From Shimia haliotis (lineage in GTDB: Bacteria > Pseudomonadota > Alphaproteobacteria > Rhodobacterales > Rhodobacteraceae), in contig NZ_FOSZ01000008.1 of assembly GCF_900114415.1 (NCBI RefSeq), positions 1 to 64,000 on the forward strand: a DNA stretch of 64,000 bases, in the 5' to 3' direction. This document shows positions 8,428 to 16,285 of this stretch, one piece after another; position 1 is the first letter of the stretch, and each line of letters starts with the position of its first letter. The notes beneath the pieces are model-generated. The model was not told the origin of the DNA, did no database searches, and saw nothing but the letters and a program-made list of their open reading frames with translations. Position numbers and translations under genes: made by a program.

Positions 8428-8889
8428 CTAGGGTTCCATTATCTCGATGCAGATGATCGGCGTCCCCGCCATCGTGCAGGTCTTCAACTCCGTCCGGTTC
8501 GGGTCCAACGACACCCATGTCTGCCCGGACTGTTCGATCCGTGTCAGGCCAAGTTCCGTCAACTCCGAATCCGCCATCAAACCCATCCAAAACCAACTCG
8601 CCAGCAGCACTGTCGCGATCCAGGCTGAGACCATCACCACGATCACCCAGGGTGAGATCGTCAACCAGCGCCTGATCGTCTCGCTCCGCCGCTCCAACTC
8701 GCTCTTGCTGTCGCTGAGAAAGAACCTGATATCGGTCTCGATTGTATGCAGCGCGCTGGTCGCAATGCTGCTGAAATCGCTCCTGAAGCTCTCCAGTTGA
8801 GATGCCATCAAGGCGGCGTGGTCGCTCCGGATCGTCTCCAGGTCCGCGTTCAATTTCTCGGCGAGGCGGTTCGGCTTGCCAGTCGTCAT
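8428..8889 (-). CDS. nested membrane-anchored mobilisation protein (MbeB/MobB-like position), copy 1
   Basis: A 153-residue protein in another frame within the relaxase gene. Residues ~5-72 form a charged helical, probably coiled-coil region, residues ~75-105 a membrane segment (SPWVIVVMVSAWIATVLLAS), and the rest a short domain with two cysteines (LKTCTMAGTPIICIEI). An AAGGAGAG ribosome site lies 8 nt before the ATG. The copy at 41283-41744 differs at 14 residues, against about 24 in the overlapping relaxase frame. Membrane-anchored MobB/MbeB proteins aid relaxosome transfer; that role is inferred here. Confidence 0.65.
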   Translation of the reverse strand: MTTGKPNRLAEKLNADLETIRSDHAALMASQLESFRSDFSSIATSALHTIETDIRFFLSDSKSELERRSETIRRWLTISPWVIVVMVSAWIATVLLASWFWMGLMADSELTELGLTRIEQSGQTWVSLDPNRTELKTCTMAGTPIICIEIMEP

Positions 8890-9096
8890 GGAAAATCTCT
8901 CCTTTCAAACGCCAGCGCTCGCCGGTGTCGGGGTCTTTCGCTGTGAGATGGGCTTTGCCGACGCGGGGCAGGTCAAAGCCTGCGTCGGCGAGAGCGTCCA
9001 ACATGCTGGCGCGATAGCTTCTGGAAAGCTTGGGGTTACAAAGCTATAGGTTGTGCCAGATACAGCGTTTGCGAGATAACGAGAGAGGGGTTTGAA

Positions 9097-10089
9097 TTGA
9101 AAGTATTTATTAGCTGGAGCGGCGACCGAAGCAAAGAAATGGCGAAGGCGTTGCGAGATTGGTTGCCAATGGCGCTCAACTACGTTGAGCCATTTGTATC
9201 AGATAAAGATATTCAAGCCGGTGATCGCTGGGCACAAAAGATTGCGGGCGAACTGGAAAGCGCGAACTTTGGGATAATTTGTATTACTCCTGAGAATATT
9301 TCTTCAGAATGGATACTTTTTGAGTCCGGCGCTCTTTCCAAGTCAATGTTGGATGGCAAAGTAATCCCTCTTCTTTTCGACCTTGAATTAAGCGACCTGA
9401 CTGGGCCGCTGTCGCAATTTCAAGCGCAAAAACTTGAAGCAAGCGGCATCATGGAAGTTGTGAAATCAATCAATGAGATCGCAGAGAAGAAAACTGCCGA
9501 CGACATTATTGCTCGGTCTGTTCCTGCTCTTTGGCCTCAATTGGAAACTGCTCTCACTGAAATACCGAGTATAGCTCCGACCGCAAAACATCGCCGACCA
9601 ACGCCTGAAATTTTGGAAGAGCTTGTGACAGATGTTCGAGGCTTAAATTCTCGAATGAGAGGTTTTGATCCTGAGCTTTTTGAGCGTGAGCGTTTCATGC
9701 GGAGCCGGAAGTTCCGGTTCCATCCCATGATGTTTGAAGAGCTAGCACATATGTCAGGCGATCCTGACGACGGACCAATCGCTTTGGTTGCGATGGCCGG
9801 TATGGTTCGGGATGACATGCCGTGGCTCGCCGAGATGCTCACCGAAGCTTACCGAGAAGTGCGCGACAGTGGTCCAGAAAAGGCTGAGCGAGCACTTCAT
9901 AGAATTCGCCGCTCAATAAAACACATGTCCCATAGCAAGATGTCGCGCGAACTGATGGGTGGCTCCAAAGAGAGAATGATGATGATGGAAGAATTGCCAA
10001 TGCTATTGGATATGGCGCTTCATCGGATCTCCGATAGGGCCGAGGCCAAAGAAAGCAATTTCAGCGACGAAGATGATCCACTCGAATAG
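9097..10089 (+). CDS. TIR-domain protein, probable anti-phage/defence effector
   Basis: A 330-residue protein. The N-terminal TIR domain (~1-140) shows KVFISWSGDRS, SDKDIQAGDRW and a putative catalytic Glu at E76 (WILFESGALSKSM), as in NAD-degrading bacterial TIRs. Residues ~170-330 are an unassigned helical domain (RFMRSRKFRFHPMMFEELAHM). The start is a TTG at 9097 behind GAGAGAGGGG. The gene is visibly more AT-rich than its neighbours and runs opposite to them. It sits exactly where the relaxase N-terminus and mobC are in the second arm, so it is a captured cargo gene. The C-terminal half may sense or oligomerise. The defence role is inferred from the family. Confidence 0.8.
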   Translation: MKVFISWSGDRSKEMAKALRDWLPMALNYVEPFVSDKDIQAGDRWAQKIAGELESANFGIICITPENISSEWILFESGALSKSMLDGKVIPLLFDLELSDLTGPLSQFQAQKLEASGIMEVVKSINEIAEKKTADDIIARSVPALWPQLETALTEIPSIAPTAKHRRPTPEILEELVTDVRGLNSRMRGFDPELFERERFMRSRKFRFHPMMFEELAHMSGDPDDGPIALVAMAGMVRDDMPWLAEMLTEAYREVRDSGPEKAERALHRIRRSIKHMSHSKMSRELMGGSKERMMMMEELPMLLDMALHRISDRAEAKESNFSDEDDPLE

Positions 10090-10121
10090 CGGCTCTTTGG
10101 TGCGGGCTTTTCCCGCGCCGG

Positions 10122-10221
10122 TGGGGTTTGAAGGGGAGGCTTGCCGCCCCTCACAAGTCCCGCCGATGTAATCGGTGGGTAACCTTGCTCTCCGCTCTTT
10201 GTGGGGGTCTGTCGCACTCAT
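10122..10221 (-). pseudogene. mobC, first ~33 codons only
   Basis: From the ATG at 10221 the reading MSATDPHKERRARLPTDYIG and onward to SPSNP matches the start of the intact mobC at 42492-42962. At about 10122 the match ends and unrelated DNA leading to the TIR gene begins. The open frame runs on to 10003 antisense to the TIR gene, but that part is not MobC. The ATG still overlaps the stop of the winged-helix gene (ATGA). No functional MobC can be made. Confidence 0.75.
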
Positions 10222-11075
10222 GCTCTGAACCCAGCCGCTTCGATTTCAGCAGGGCTGGCGAGGTTCGCGGCCAGCAAAGCGGTCACTTGGCCGGGTGTTA
10301 TGTGGCGGCAAAGGGGGTGCTTGTCCTTGACCCAGTCGGACAAACCTTTCAGCAATTCGGCCTCTTTGGCCTTACCAGCTTCTCGTGCGTCCTCTACGTC
10401 CTGAAGGTATTTCAACCAACGTCCAGACGTGAACCAATTGTCGGAGAAGCACACCTTGGAGCGGGTGAAACCTTCGCTCTCGGTCGCATATGCCCGCACG
10501 GCGTCCTCGAGGCCTTTGGCGTCCACTCCGTCGGCCAGCGCTTGGCGGATTTGCGAGATACAAACCGCTTTGCCGCGAGCGCGATCCTCGGGATAGGCGG
10601 ACAAAATCTTTTCTGAAATCTCATCCTCCACCGCTACCTTCGCGTGCGAAGGACTTGGTTTTTGATATGGTTTATATCTGTTCTTAAAGGATTTGCCCTC
10701 AGGGGCAGATGGCTTGCCCTCAGGGGCAAATGCATCATTTTCCCTTTCGGTCGGATCGATTTTCCCATTTGGGCAAATGGAGTTGCCCAAGGCATACCAA
10801 CAGGTCCGGTCATAGCGATCATCGCTGAAATTGCCCTTGATGATCAGTTCTGCGCTGACCAACTTTTCGAGCGCTGTTCGGATCTGCTTTTCGCTCAGAT
10901 AGGGGAACAACTCACTAAAGGCCGAGATCGAATTGTAAGTCCAATACCGCCCGTCTCGAAGGTTGCGGCGATTGGCTTGGTTCTTCTCGATCCAGAAGGT
11001 GATGTTCTGGAAAATCACCGCCGCGTTCAGACCAACACGTCCCGCGATTTCGGGATCAAAGCTATGCCGGCTCAT
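10218..11075 (-). CDS. winged-helix, phage-replisome-organiser-like protein, copy 1
   Basis: A 285-residue protein from the ATG at 11075; a TTG 24 nt upstream is less likely. The N-terminal ~100 residues (AGRVGLNAAVIFQNITFWIE, GRYWTYNSISAFSELFPYLS, KQIRTALEKL) look like the winged-helix domain of phage/plasmid replication organisers. A Pro/Lys linker follows, then a helical C-terminal domain (HPLCRHITPGQVTALLAANLA). A near-identical copy lies at 42959-43816. Its place directly upstream of mobC (ATGA overlap) suggests replication or relaxosome functions of the excised circle; that is inference. Confidence 0.6.
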   Translation of the reverse strand: MSRHSFDPEIAGRVGLNAAVIFQNITFWIEKNQANRRNLRDGRYWTYNSISAFSELFPYLSEKQIRTALEKLVSAELIIKGNFSDDRYDRTCWYALGNSICPNGKIDPTERENDAFAPEGKPSAPEGKSFKNRYKPYQKPSPSHAKVAVEDEISEKILSAYPEDRARGKAVCISQIRQALADGVDAKGLEDAVRAYATESEGFTRSKVCFSDNWFTSGRWLKYLQDVEDAREAGKAKEAELLKGLSDWVKDKHPLCRHITPGQVTALLAANLASPAEIEAAGFRA

Positions 11076-11226
11076 GATTGGCCCCCGAAATACGCACAAA
11101 CGTGCGAATTTTGTACAGGTTTTGTACGAGAAATCGGCCGTTTCAGCCGATTTCGGCCTGAAAGCTCACAGGCCTTTTTGCAAGCTTCCGCACAACGTCC
11201 TGTAAATAAGCCATATTTTTCAAATG

Positions 11227-11277
11227 GTTTTGGCGACCCCGGCAGGATTCGAACCTGCAACCTGCCCCTTAGGAGGG
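11227..11277. repeat. attachment site copy (3' part of tRNA-Arg), left end of the 32.7-kb element
   Basis: 51 bp identical to 43968-44018. On the minus strand it is the 3' 47 nt of tRNA-Arg(CCU), from the anticodon loop through CCA, plus 4 nt. The rest of the tRNA is missing here, so it is not a functional tRNA. It lies 14 bp from the stop codon of the integrase gene. Confidence 0.9.
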
Positions 11278-11291
11278 ATGCGTTCATAGCG

Positions 11292-12386
11292 CTATTCCTT
11301 TTGTGATTTCTTAGAGTTGGGTGTTTGTACAGCGTCATCCTGTACGTGGTTTGTACGAAAACGGGCCCTAATGTCAGCCTCATCGGTCTCGGCGTGGGCA
11401 TAGATGCGCATGGGCAAATTAGGGTCTGACCAGCGGCCAGCCTTGGCCGCGGTGACGGGATCGACGCCCTGCCGGACGACTAATTCAGTGAAGAACCCGT
11501 GCCGTCCGGCTGGGTGCGCAGAAAGGTACGGGATGCCCGCCCGCTTGCAGATTGTCTTCCAGCGCGTGTTGTAACCTGTCGAGCTGCCATAGCCGAAGAT
11601 GCGCGCTTTCATCAGCTTGCCGGTCTTGCGGTTCTTGGGGCGTTTGGGCAGCAACGCGAGAAGCTCGTCCATCATCTGAGGTGAGACAGTGATCCAGCTT
11701 TCTGGGTGGCCCTTCTGCGCCTTCACTCGGACTTTGTTCTCGTGCGGCCGAAGGTCATCCGGCTCCAGCGATACGGCCTGATCAATCCTTGCAGCCGTCT
11801 CAAACATGAAACGGACCAGCGCGGCATTGTACGGATCAGCAGCACCGCAAAAGGCTTCGATCCATTCCTTGTCAGCTGGCGTGCGCTCTACACGGCTAAG
11901 CTTCCCGCGCCGCTTGTCCTGCGCGATCCGCTCGAATTTATCATAAGGCTTTACGCGGATCAGAGGTGTGCCTTCCAATTCGTGCGCATTGTTGATCACC
12001 GCACTCGCGGGCGTCACGATTTCGCGCCACCAAGTATCGGTCGACGCTTTGGGTTTCAGTTTCGGCCCAAGGCTCTTCAATAGTGCGCCAGATATCGCAC
12101 CGAGCGACAAGTCACCGATTGCTTCGACAATCGGGATCAACTGCTTCGCTGCTTTGGGGGACGCGTTGTAGAGCATGATTGCATCAGAGAACGTCTTGCT
12201 CGGTTCGTCGCCCACGACATAGCGTCGAATTTGGCGTTCGGTCTCATGGTTTATCCAGTCCCGTGCACCCTCTTCTGTAGATGCCTTAGTGCTTCGCCGG
12301 TATGGGCCGGCGATTGGCCTGCCGTTGTATTCGATCCACCCCTTGGCCCAATAGACGCGGCCCCTCTTATAAATTTGGAGCGGCAT
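11292..12386 (-). CDS. int: tyrosine integrase of the tRNA-Arg element
   Basis: A 364-residue tyrosine recombinase. The N-terminus (MPLQIYKRGRVYWAKGWIEY) resembles the short arm-binding domain of island integrases. Catalytic residues are R200 (ETAARIDQAV), H291 and R295 (HPAGRHGF), W319 in the His/Trp position (AGRWSD) and Y329 (MRIYAH). The ATAR-type first box is degenerate but the Arg is present. The gene ends 14 bp from the att repeat, the usual place for the integrase of a tRNA-targeting island. It starts inside the upstream excisionase-like gene, overlapping it by 136 bp in another frame. Confidence 0.9.
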   Translation of the reverse strand: MPLQIYKRGRVYWAKGWIEYNGRPIAGPYRRSTKASTEEGARDWINHETERQIRRYVVGDEPSKTFSDAIMLYNASPKAAKQLIPIVEAIGDLSLGAISGALLKSLGPKLKPKASTDTWWREIVTPASAVINNAHELEGTPLIRVKPYDKFERIAQDKRRGKLSRVERTPADKEWIEAFCGAADPYNAALVRFMFETAARIDQAVSLEPDDLRPHENKVRVKAQKGHPESWITVSPQMMDELLALLPKRPKNRKTGKLMKARIFGYGSSTGYNTRWKTICKRAGIPYLSAHPAGRHGFFTELVVRQGVDPVTAAKAGRWSDPNLPMRIYAHAETDEADIRARFRTNHVQDDAVQTPNSKKSQKE

Positions 12387-12598
12387 GACTGGCCTCCTTC
12401 AAAAATCGTGTCGATCTGCGCGGGCGTGATCAGCATGGTCCGCCCAAGGCGGTAAAATGCGCCCGTCTCGTTTGCCCGCTCACGCAACGTGCGTTCTGAA
12501 ATATCGATCCCCATCCCGGCCATAACTTCGACCCACTGCGCGGGCGTTTTCCCGAGCCCCAGGATCTGAGAGCTGTCTGAATAGTTGGTCTCTGCCAT
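12251..12598 (-). CDS. excisionase/AlpA-like helix-turn-helix protein
   Basis: A 115-residue protein from the ATG at 12598, with AAGGAC about 8 nt upstream. The N-terminal half (TPAQWVEVMAGMGIDISERT, LRERANETGAFYRLGRTMLI, TPAQIDTIFE) looks like a winged-helix/excisionase fold. The C-terminal tail (GGSNTTAGQSPAHTGEALRH) is polar, and as far as I recall similar tails occur on integrase-linked HTH proteins. The last 136 bp overlap the integrase start in a different frame. The likely role is recombination directionality, together with int. It is transcribed divergently from the XRE regulator. Confidence 0.65.
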   Translation of the reverse strand: MAETNYSDSSQILGLGKTPAQWVEVMAGMGIDISERTLRERANETGAFYRLGRTMLITPAQIDTIFEGGQSCRSKFIRGAASIGPRGGSNTTAGQSPAHTGEALRHLQKRVHGTG

Positions 12599-12753
12599 TT
12601 CAGTTGTCCTTGTCCGCTTAAGTTGAATCGGCGACACGCATGGAATCGCTTGTTCTGCACCTTCTGACGTGGTCAGATGTGATTAACAGTAAATGTTCGT
12701 CATTTTTTGCAAAGTTCGCGAATTTCGACGAAGTAGTCAATTGGAAAATTTCG

Positions 12754-13176
12754 ATGCCGCAGAAACATGCTGATCTTTTTGCTGCAATGGGTGCTCGTCT
12801 CACCATTGCTCGCAATGAAATCGGCTTCTCACAAGCGGCCATGGCGGAAGCTATCGGCGTCTCACCCCGCGCGTATCACAGCTACGAAAAGGGCCAGCGC
12901 GGAATGCCTGTAGAAGCCTTGGTCGCGATGGGTGAGCGGTTCGAGGTGGACGTGCCCTGGCTGCTACTCGGCACCAAATCCATTCGGGCTGGGCATGATT
13001 TCGAGGCGCTCAAACACATCGAAAGCTCGCTGGATAAGCACCTCACCGATGAGGGCATAAGAATCAAAAGCGAAAAGCGCGGGGCCATTGTCGCGCGCTG
13101 GTATCAATCGCATGTCGAAGGTCGTGAAGTGACGGATGATGACGTGCACACATGGATCGAGTTGGTAAGGGAGTAA
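12754..13176 (+). CDS. XRE/Cro-CI family transcriptional regulator
   Basis: A 140-residue protein with an N-terminal HTH (ARLTIARNEIGFSQAAMAEA, IGVSPRAYHSYEKGQRGMPV). The C-terminal half is helical. The start at 12754 (MPQKHADLF) was chosen because the HTH begins ~13 residues later; the frame is open to 12640 without a better ribosome site. The upstream region contains a TTCGCGAA palindrome at 12715-12722 that could be an operator shared with the divergent excisionase-like gene. It is followed 4 nt later by the two-TM gene and then the HNH nuclease gene, so it probably controls that operon. Confidence 0.75.
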   Translation: MPQKHADLFAAMGARLTIARNEIGFSQAAMAEAIGVSPRAYHSYEKGQRGMPVEALVAMGERFEVDVPWLLLGTKSIRAGHDFEALKHIESSLDKHLTDEGIRIKSEKRGAIVARWYQSHVEGREVTDDDVHTWIELVRE

Positions 13177-13180
13177 TCTG

Positions 13181-13477
13181 GTGAACAAGGCAAGCAAACG
13201 CTGGAACATGTTGCGGCATTCGGTCTTGGAGCGCACTCGCCGTGAGGTGATCGAACCCTTCGGGCCGCTTTACCTGATCTTCCTGGGAACCAGCGTGTTC
13301 TTCCTGATTGGCTTGGGTCGACTATCACTGGCACAACAGACCGCCGAATACTCGGTTTTGGCCGCCATCATGATTTTTGCCATCGCTGCGGCTGGCTTTG
13401 CACTTCCATTTTTGACAGGCGCGGTGCTGACCCTTCGCGCGGCCGATCGAAAACTGGAACGTCTCCAACGCGGGTGA
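13181..13477 (+). CDS. small two-TM membrane protein, unknown
   Basis: A 98-residue protein from a GTG 4 nt after the XRE stop. Two hydrophobic segments (GPLYLIFLGTSVFFLIGLG and VLAAIMIFAIAAAGFALPFL) are flanked by basic ends (TRREVIEPF, RAADRKLERLQRG). No family recognised. Its tight packing between the regulator and the HNH nuclease gene (stop to next ATG, 4 nt) suggests that the three act together. Confidence 0.6.
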   Translation: MNKASKRWNMLRHSVLERTRREVIEPFGPLYLIFLGTSVFFLIGLGRLSLAQQTAEYSVLAAIMIFAIAAAGFALPFLTGAVLTLRAADRKLERLQRG

Positions 13478-13481
13478 ACCG

Positions 13482-14381
13482 ATGGCTTTCGGCGTCTTCA
13501 TCCACCGCAGCGACTCGATCTACGACGATATTCCCTCGGAGCGGTATCAGTTTCCCAAGCAATACCTCTCTCGCGCCCAACAGTGCGAAGGGGATTGGAT
13601 CGTCTACCTGGAGCCAAGCAAGGTCAAAGAGACCAAAGGCTATTTTGCTGTCGCTATGGTCCAGGAGATCATTCCGGATCCTAGGAAACCGGACATGTTC
13701 TTGGCCGTGATTGAGCCGGGAACGTATCTTGATTTCGGCGACCCAGTTTCATTCCGGGACGAGAATTCGATCATCGAAAGAGGATTGCTGAACGATCAAG
13801 GCAAGATATCTGGACGCGCGCAAGCTGCGGTAAGAGCCCTTTCAGCTGAAGACTTTGCCCGAATAGTCGAACGTGGACTTGGACGAGATGAGGGCATCCT
13901 GCCTCGCGTAGGCGGCATGATGCAAATGCCTGGGTTTCAAGATGCTCAAACACCTTTCCAACACCTGCCTGCACGGGAACGCGTCAACCAGCTGACCAAC
14001 CGCGCGGTTCGCGATCGAAATTTCAGAAAGAACGTCCTGCGCGCCTACGGCGAGCGCTGCGCCATCACTGGTTTACGTCTGATCAATGGCGGCGGCCGTG
14101 CCGAAGTGGAAGCCGCTCATATCAGACCTGTAGAGCATGACGGCCCCGACATTGTCAGCAACGGTCTCGCCCTGTCCGGAACCGCGCATTGGATGTTTGA
14201 TCGGGGCCTCGTTGGATTAGCCGACGACCTGACTATTCTGGTTTCCCGCCAAAGCAATGACATCGAAGCCGTGACATCGATGATCAACTCATCCGGCAAG
14301 ATCTTGGTGCCGGACCGCCTCGCCAACCGGCCAAGGACTGAGTTTGTAACCTGGCACAGAGAGAACTGTTTCAAGCATTAA
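13482..14381 (+). CDS. HNH endonuclease family protein
   Basis: A 299-residue protein. The C-terminal ~110 residues are an HNH_2-type nuclease: RNFRKNVLRAYGERCAITGL, then AAHIRPVEHDGPD, then SNGLALSGTAHWMFDRGL. The His of AAHI, the Asn of NGLAL and the His of HWMFD match the metal-binding/catalytic positions. The N-terminal ~190 residues have no family I recognise (LEPSKVKETKGYFAVAMVQE, PGTYLDFGDPVSFRDEN) and may select the target. Members of this family occur in restriction-like defence settings. Its place beside the integrase, in an XRE-led operon, fits a defence or stability role. Confidence 0.8.
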   Translation: MAFGVFIHRSDSIYDDIPSERYQFPKQYLSRAQQCEGDWIVYLEPSKVKETKGYFAVAMVQEIIPDPRKPDMFLAVIEPGTYLDFGDPVSFRDENSIIERGLLNDQGKISGRAQAAVRALSAEDFARIVERGLGRDEGILPRVGGMMQMPGFQDAQTPFQHLPARERVNQLTNRAVRDRNFRKNVLRAYGERCAITGLRLINGGGRAEVEAAHIRPVEHDGPDIVSNGLALSGTAHWMFDRGLVGLADDLTILVSRQSNDIEAVTSMINSSGKILVPDRLANRPRTEFVTWHRENCFKH

Positions 14382-14429
14382 CGATACTCAGTGCGGACCT
14401 TGGTGCAAAACGCAGCTAACGGCAGAAAA

Positions 14430-15974
14430 GAGCCTATTCTGTTGAAAAACTCACCCTTGATCGAGGCCGAAGTCACTGATTCAATTTCCATATTGAACGG
14501 GGGATTGAGTGATGATGGGACCGAGACAAGAAGCGCAGGCGGCTTTGTTTTACGAGTTTTCGCTGGAAGATCATGTGCCTCAAGCCCACCTGTTGCGCTC
14601 GATTGATCGGTTTGTCGATCTGAGTGGCATTCGCACCCATCTTGCGGAGTTCTACAGCCACACGGGCCGCCCTTCTGTCGACCCTGAACTCCTGATCCGC
14701 ATGCTTCTGGTGGGGTATTGCTTTGGCATCCGCTCCGAACGCCGCCTGTGCGAGGAAGTGCATCTGAACCTGGCCTATCGATGGTTCTGTCGGCTCGACC
14801 TCAATGACCGCGTGCCCGACCATTCGACCTTCTCGAAAAACCTACATGGGCGGTTTCGGGAGAGCGAACTGCTGCGCCATTTGTTTGAGACGACTGTTAC
14901 CCGTTGCATCGCAGAGGGTCTCGTGAGCGGCCAACGTATGGCCATCGACGCCAGTCTGATCGAGGCTGACGCCAACAAGCAGAACTCGACACCGAAGGAA
15001 GAATGGGACGCGACAACCATTGATCCCATGGATGCACCACGCGCCGTTCGAGAGTATCTCGACACATTGGATGAGGCGGCCTTTGGCGCTGCCAGCAATG
15101 TGCAGCCGAAGTTCACATCACATTCCGACCCCGCCAGTCAATGGACGGCAGCCCGCAAAGGTCCTGCATTCTTCAGCTATTCCGACAATTATCTGATCGA
15201 TACGGATTATGGGGTCATCGTCGACGTCGAGGCCACACGATCCATTCGGCAGGCCGAGGTTGGGTCCACCAAAACAATGCTCAGGCGCGTGAAAGACAGG
15301 TTTGATCTGCACCCGGAGCGCCTGATCGCAGATACCGCCTATGGCACCGGGCCGATGTTGGGCTGGCTTGTCGAACGCAAGATCGCCCCACACATTCCTG
15401 TCTTTGACAAGTCCAGCCGCAGCGATGGCACATGGACGCGTGCTGACTTCGAATGGGATGCAGAGAACGATCAATACATCTGTCCGGAGGGGCACGCGCT
15501 GAAGCAGTTCCGTCGCAACTATTCCGACCCGAACCGAGGACCCACCGGCAAAGGCACAGCCCGCTATCGCGCATTGAAACTGACCTGCCAGGCCTGCCCA
15601 TCAAAGGCCAAATGCTGCCCGAATGCCGACGCTCGCAAGATCACACGTGAAGAACACGAAGACGCACGTCAAGTCGCTCGCGACATCGCCAAGACCCGCC
15701 AATACGAGATCTCAATGAAGCTCCGAAAGAAGGTCGAGATGCTCTTCGCTCACCTCAAACGCATTCTCGGCCTCGGGCGGCTCCGATTACGCGGACCATG
15801 CGGTGCAAATGACGAATTCCTCCTCGCCGCAACCGCCCAAAACCTCCGCAAACTGGCAAAGATCTTTCCCGCACCGCAGCAAACGCGCAAAGCCTGATAG
15901 AAAAGGCGCTCGCGCTATGTTCAGCACCGCGCTTTCTGCGTCAGCAACACGTTGTTTTTCCACAGAATCAGCCC
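14430..15974 (+). mobile_element. IS1182-family insertion sequence, complete
   Basis: One transposase gene between imperfect terminal inverted repeats. The left end begins GAGCCTATTCTGTTGAAAAA at 14430, and the right end read inward from 15974 begins GGGCTGATTCTGTGGAAAAA. An AAA may be duplicated on both sides. The insertion lies about 50 bp after the HNH gene and appears to have landed in intergenic DNA. The ends were set by eye and may be off by a few bases. Confidence 0.75.
14512..15897 (+). CDS. IS1182-family transposase
   Basis: About 461 residues, full length for the family. The N-terminal DUF772-like domain (HLLRSIDRFVDLSGIRTHLA, PSVDPELLIRMLLVGYCFGI, LAYRWFCRL) is followed by a DDE catalytic domain (MAIDASLIEADANKQ; LIADTAYGTG; late RKKVEMLFAHLKRI with the catalytic Glu). 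A cysteine cluster typical of IS1182 lies between the second and third acidic residues (LTCQACPSKAKCCPNA). The frame is uninterrupted. The start could be the GTG at 14509 or the following ATGs. Confidence 0.9.
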   Translation: MMGPRQEAQAALFYEFSLEDHVPQAHLLRSIDRFVDLSGIRTHLAEFYSHTGRPSVDPELLIRMLLVGYCFGIRSERRLCEEVHLNLAYRWFCRLDLNDRVPDHSTFSKNLHGRFRESELLRHLFETTVTRCIAEGLVSGQRMAIDASLIEADANKQNSTPKEEWDATTIDPMDAPRAVREYLDTLDEAAFGAASNVQPKFTSHSDPASQWTAARKGPAFFSYSDNYLIDTDYGVIVDVEATRSIRQAEVGSTKTMLRRVKDRFDLHPERLIADTAYGTGPMLGWLVERKIAPHIPVFDKSSRSDGTWTRADFEWDAENDQYICPEGHALKQFRRNYSDPNRGPTGKGTARYRALKLTCQACPSKAKCCPNADARKITREEHEDARQVARDIAKTRQYEISMKLRKKVEMLFAHLKRILGLGRLRLRGPCGANDEFLLAATAQNLRKLAKIFPAPQQTRKA

Positions 15975-16193
15975 AAAGTGAACAATGCTGCATCGCGTTC
16001 CAATGTAGGCTCTCATAGCCGAGGATGAAAAAGTGACAAAATCAAACCGAGTTTCGCCAAGGGTTTGTGGCAGAGTATCGACACCGGTAAGATCCAAAAT
16101 GCTTGTAAAATTGGCCTGTGATCTGTCAGATGCCAGCGGCAGAAGGAGAGCCATCCCTTCACGAGGACTTGATCATCGCTCATAAATGAGGCC

Positions 16194-16224
16194 TTGAACC
16201 TATAGTGGCTTGAGGTTCTACAAG
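16194..16224 (+). promoter_or_regulatory. MerR-type operator/promoter, site A
   Basis: TTGAAC at 16194-16199, a 19-nt spacer containing the imperfect dyad ACCTATAGTGGCTTGAGGT, and TACAAG as a -10 at 16219. The long spacer with a central dyad is characteristic of MerR-family metal promoters. It resembles three other sites in the element and faces the L,D-transpeptidase gene at 16286. Apart from this site, the 15975-16285 interval holds no recognisable gene. Confidence 0.6.
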
Positions 16225-16285
16225 GCACTCGAGGCATCCAAGCCGCGGCTGGAGGTGCACAAACAATTTCTTTGGAGTAGGACCT

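Larger units (their letters stand above)
8084..9024 (-). pseudogene. relaxase (MobA-type), C-terminal remnant
   Basis: The reading from the ATG at 9004 (MLDALADAGFDLPRVG...) matches residues ~214-518 of the full relaxase at 40939-42495. The N-terminal relaxase domain with its metal-binding and nucleophile motifs is absent: homology ends at about 9024, where TIR-gene upstream DNA begins. What is left is the charged, coiled C-terminal half (RRLDGISTGELQERFQQHC, DQQDRKQGEWLGALRGAIDE). It cannot nick DNA. The remnant still carries two genes in another frame (8125-8427 and 8428-8889), which may be why this part persists. Confidence 0.8.
8050..11277. mobile_element. degenerate mobilisation/replication arm, copy 1 (element A)
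   Basis: By direct comparison this stretch matches 40905-44018 in gene order and sequence: relaxase C-terminus with two nested genes, the mobC start, the winged-helix gene, a ~150-bp leader and a tRNA-derived att repeat. The difference is that 9025-10121 (the TIR gene) replaces the relaxase N-terminus and most of mobC. It reads as the right end of an earlier, related element that integrated at the same tRNA-Arg site. Its own integrase and distal att copy are not visible in this window. Confidence 0.75.

Noticed and set aside
10111-10120. terminator after the TIR gene (GCGGG-CTTTT-CCCGC near 10103-10117)
   Set aside because: Short 5-bp stem with no T-run after it; not strong enough to list.
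11231-11277. tRNA-Arg gene at the left att site
   Set aside because: Only the 3' 47 nt are present; acceptor 5' strand, D-arm and half of the anticodon stem are missing, so it is an att remnant.
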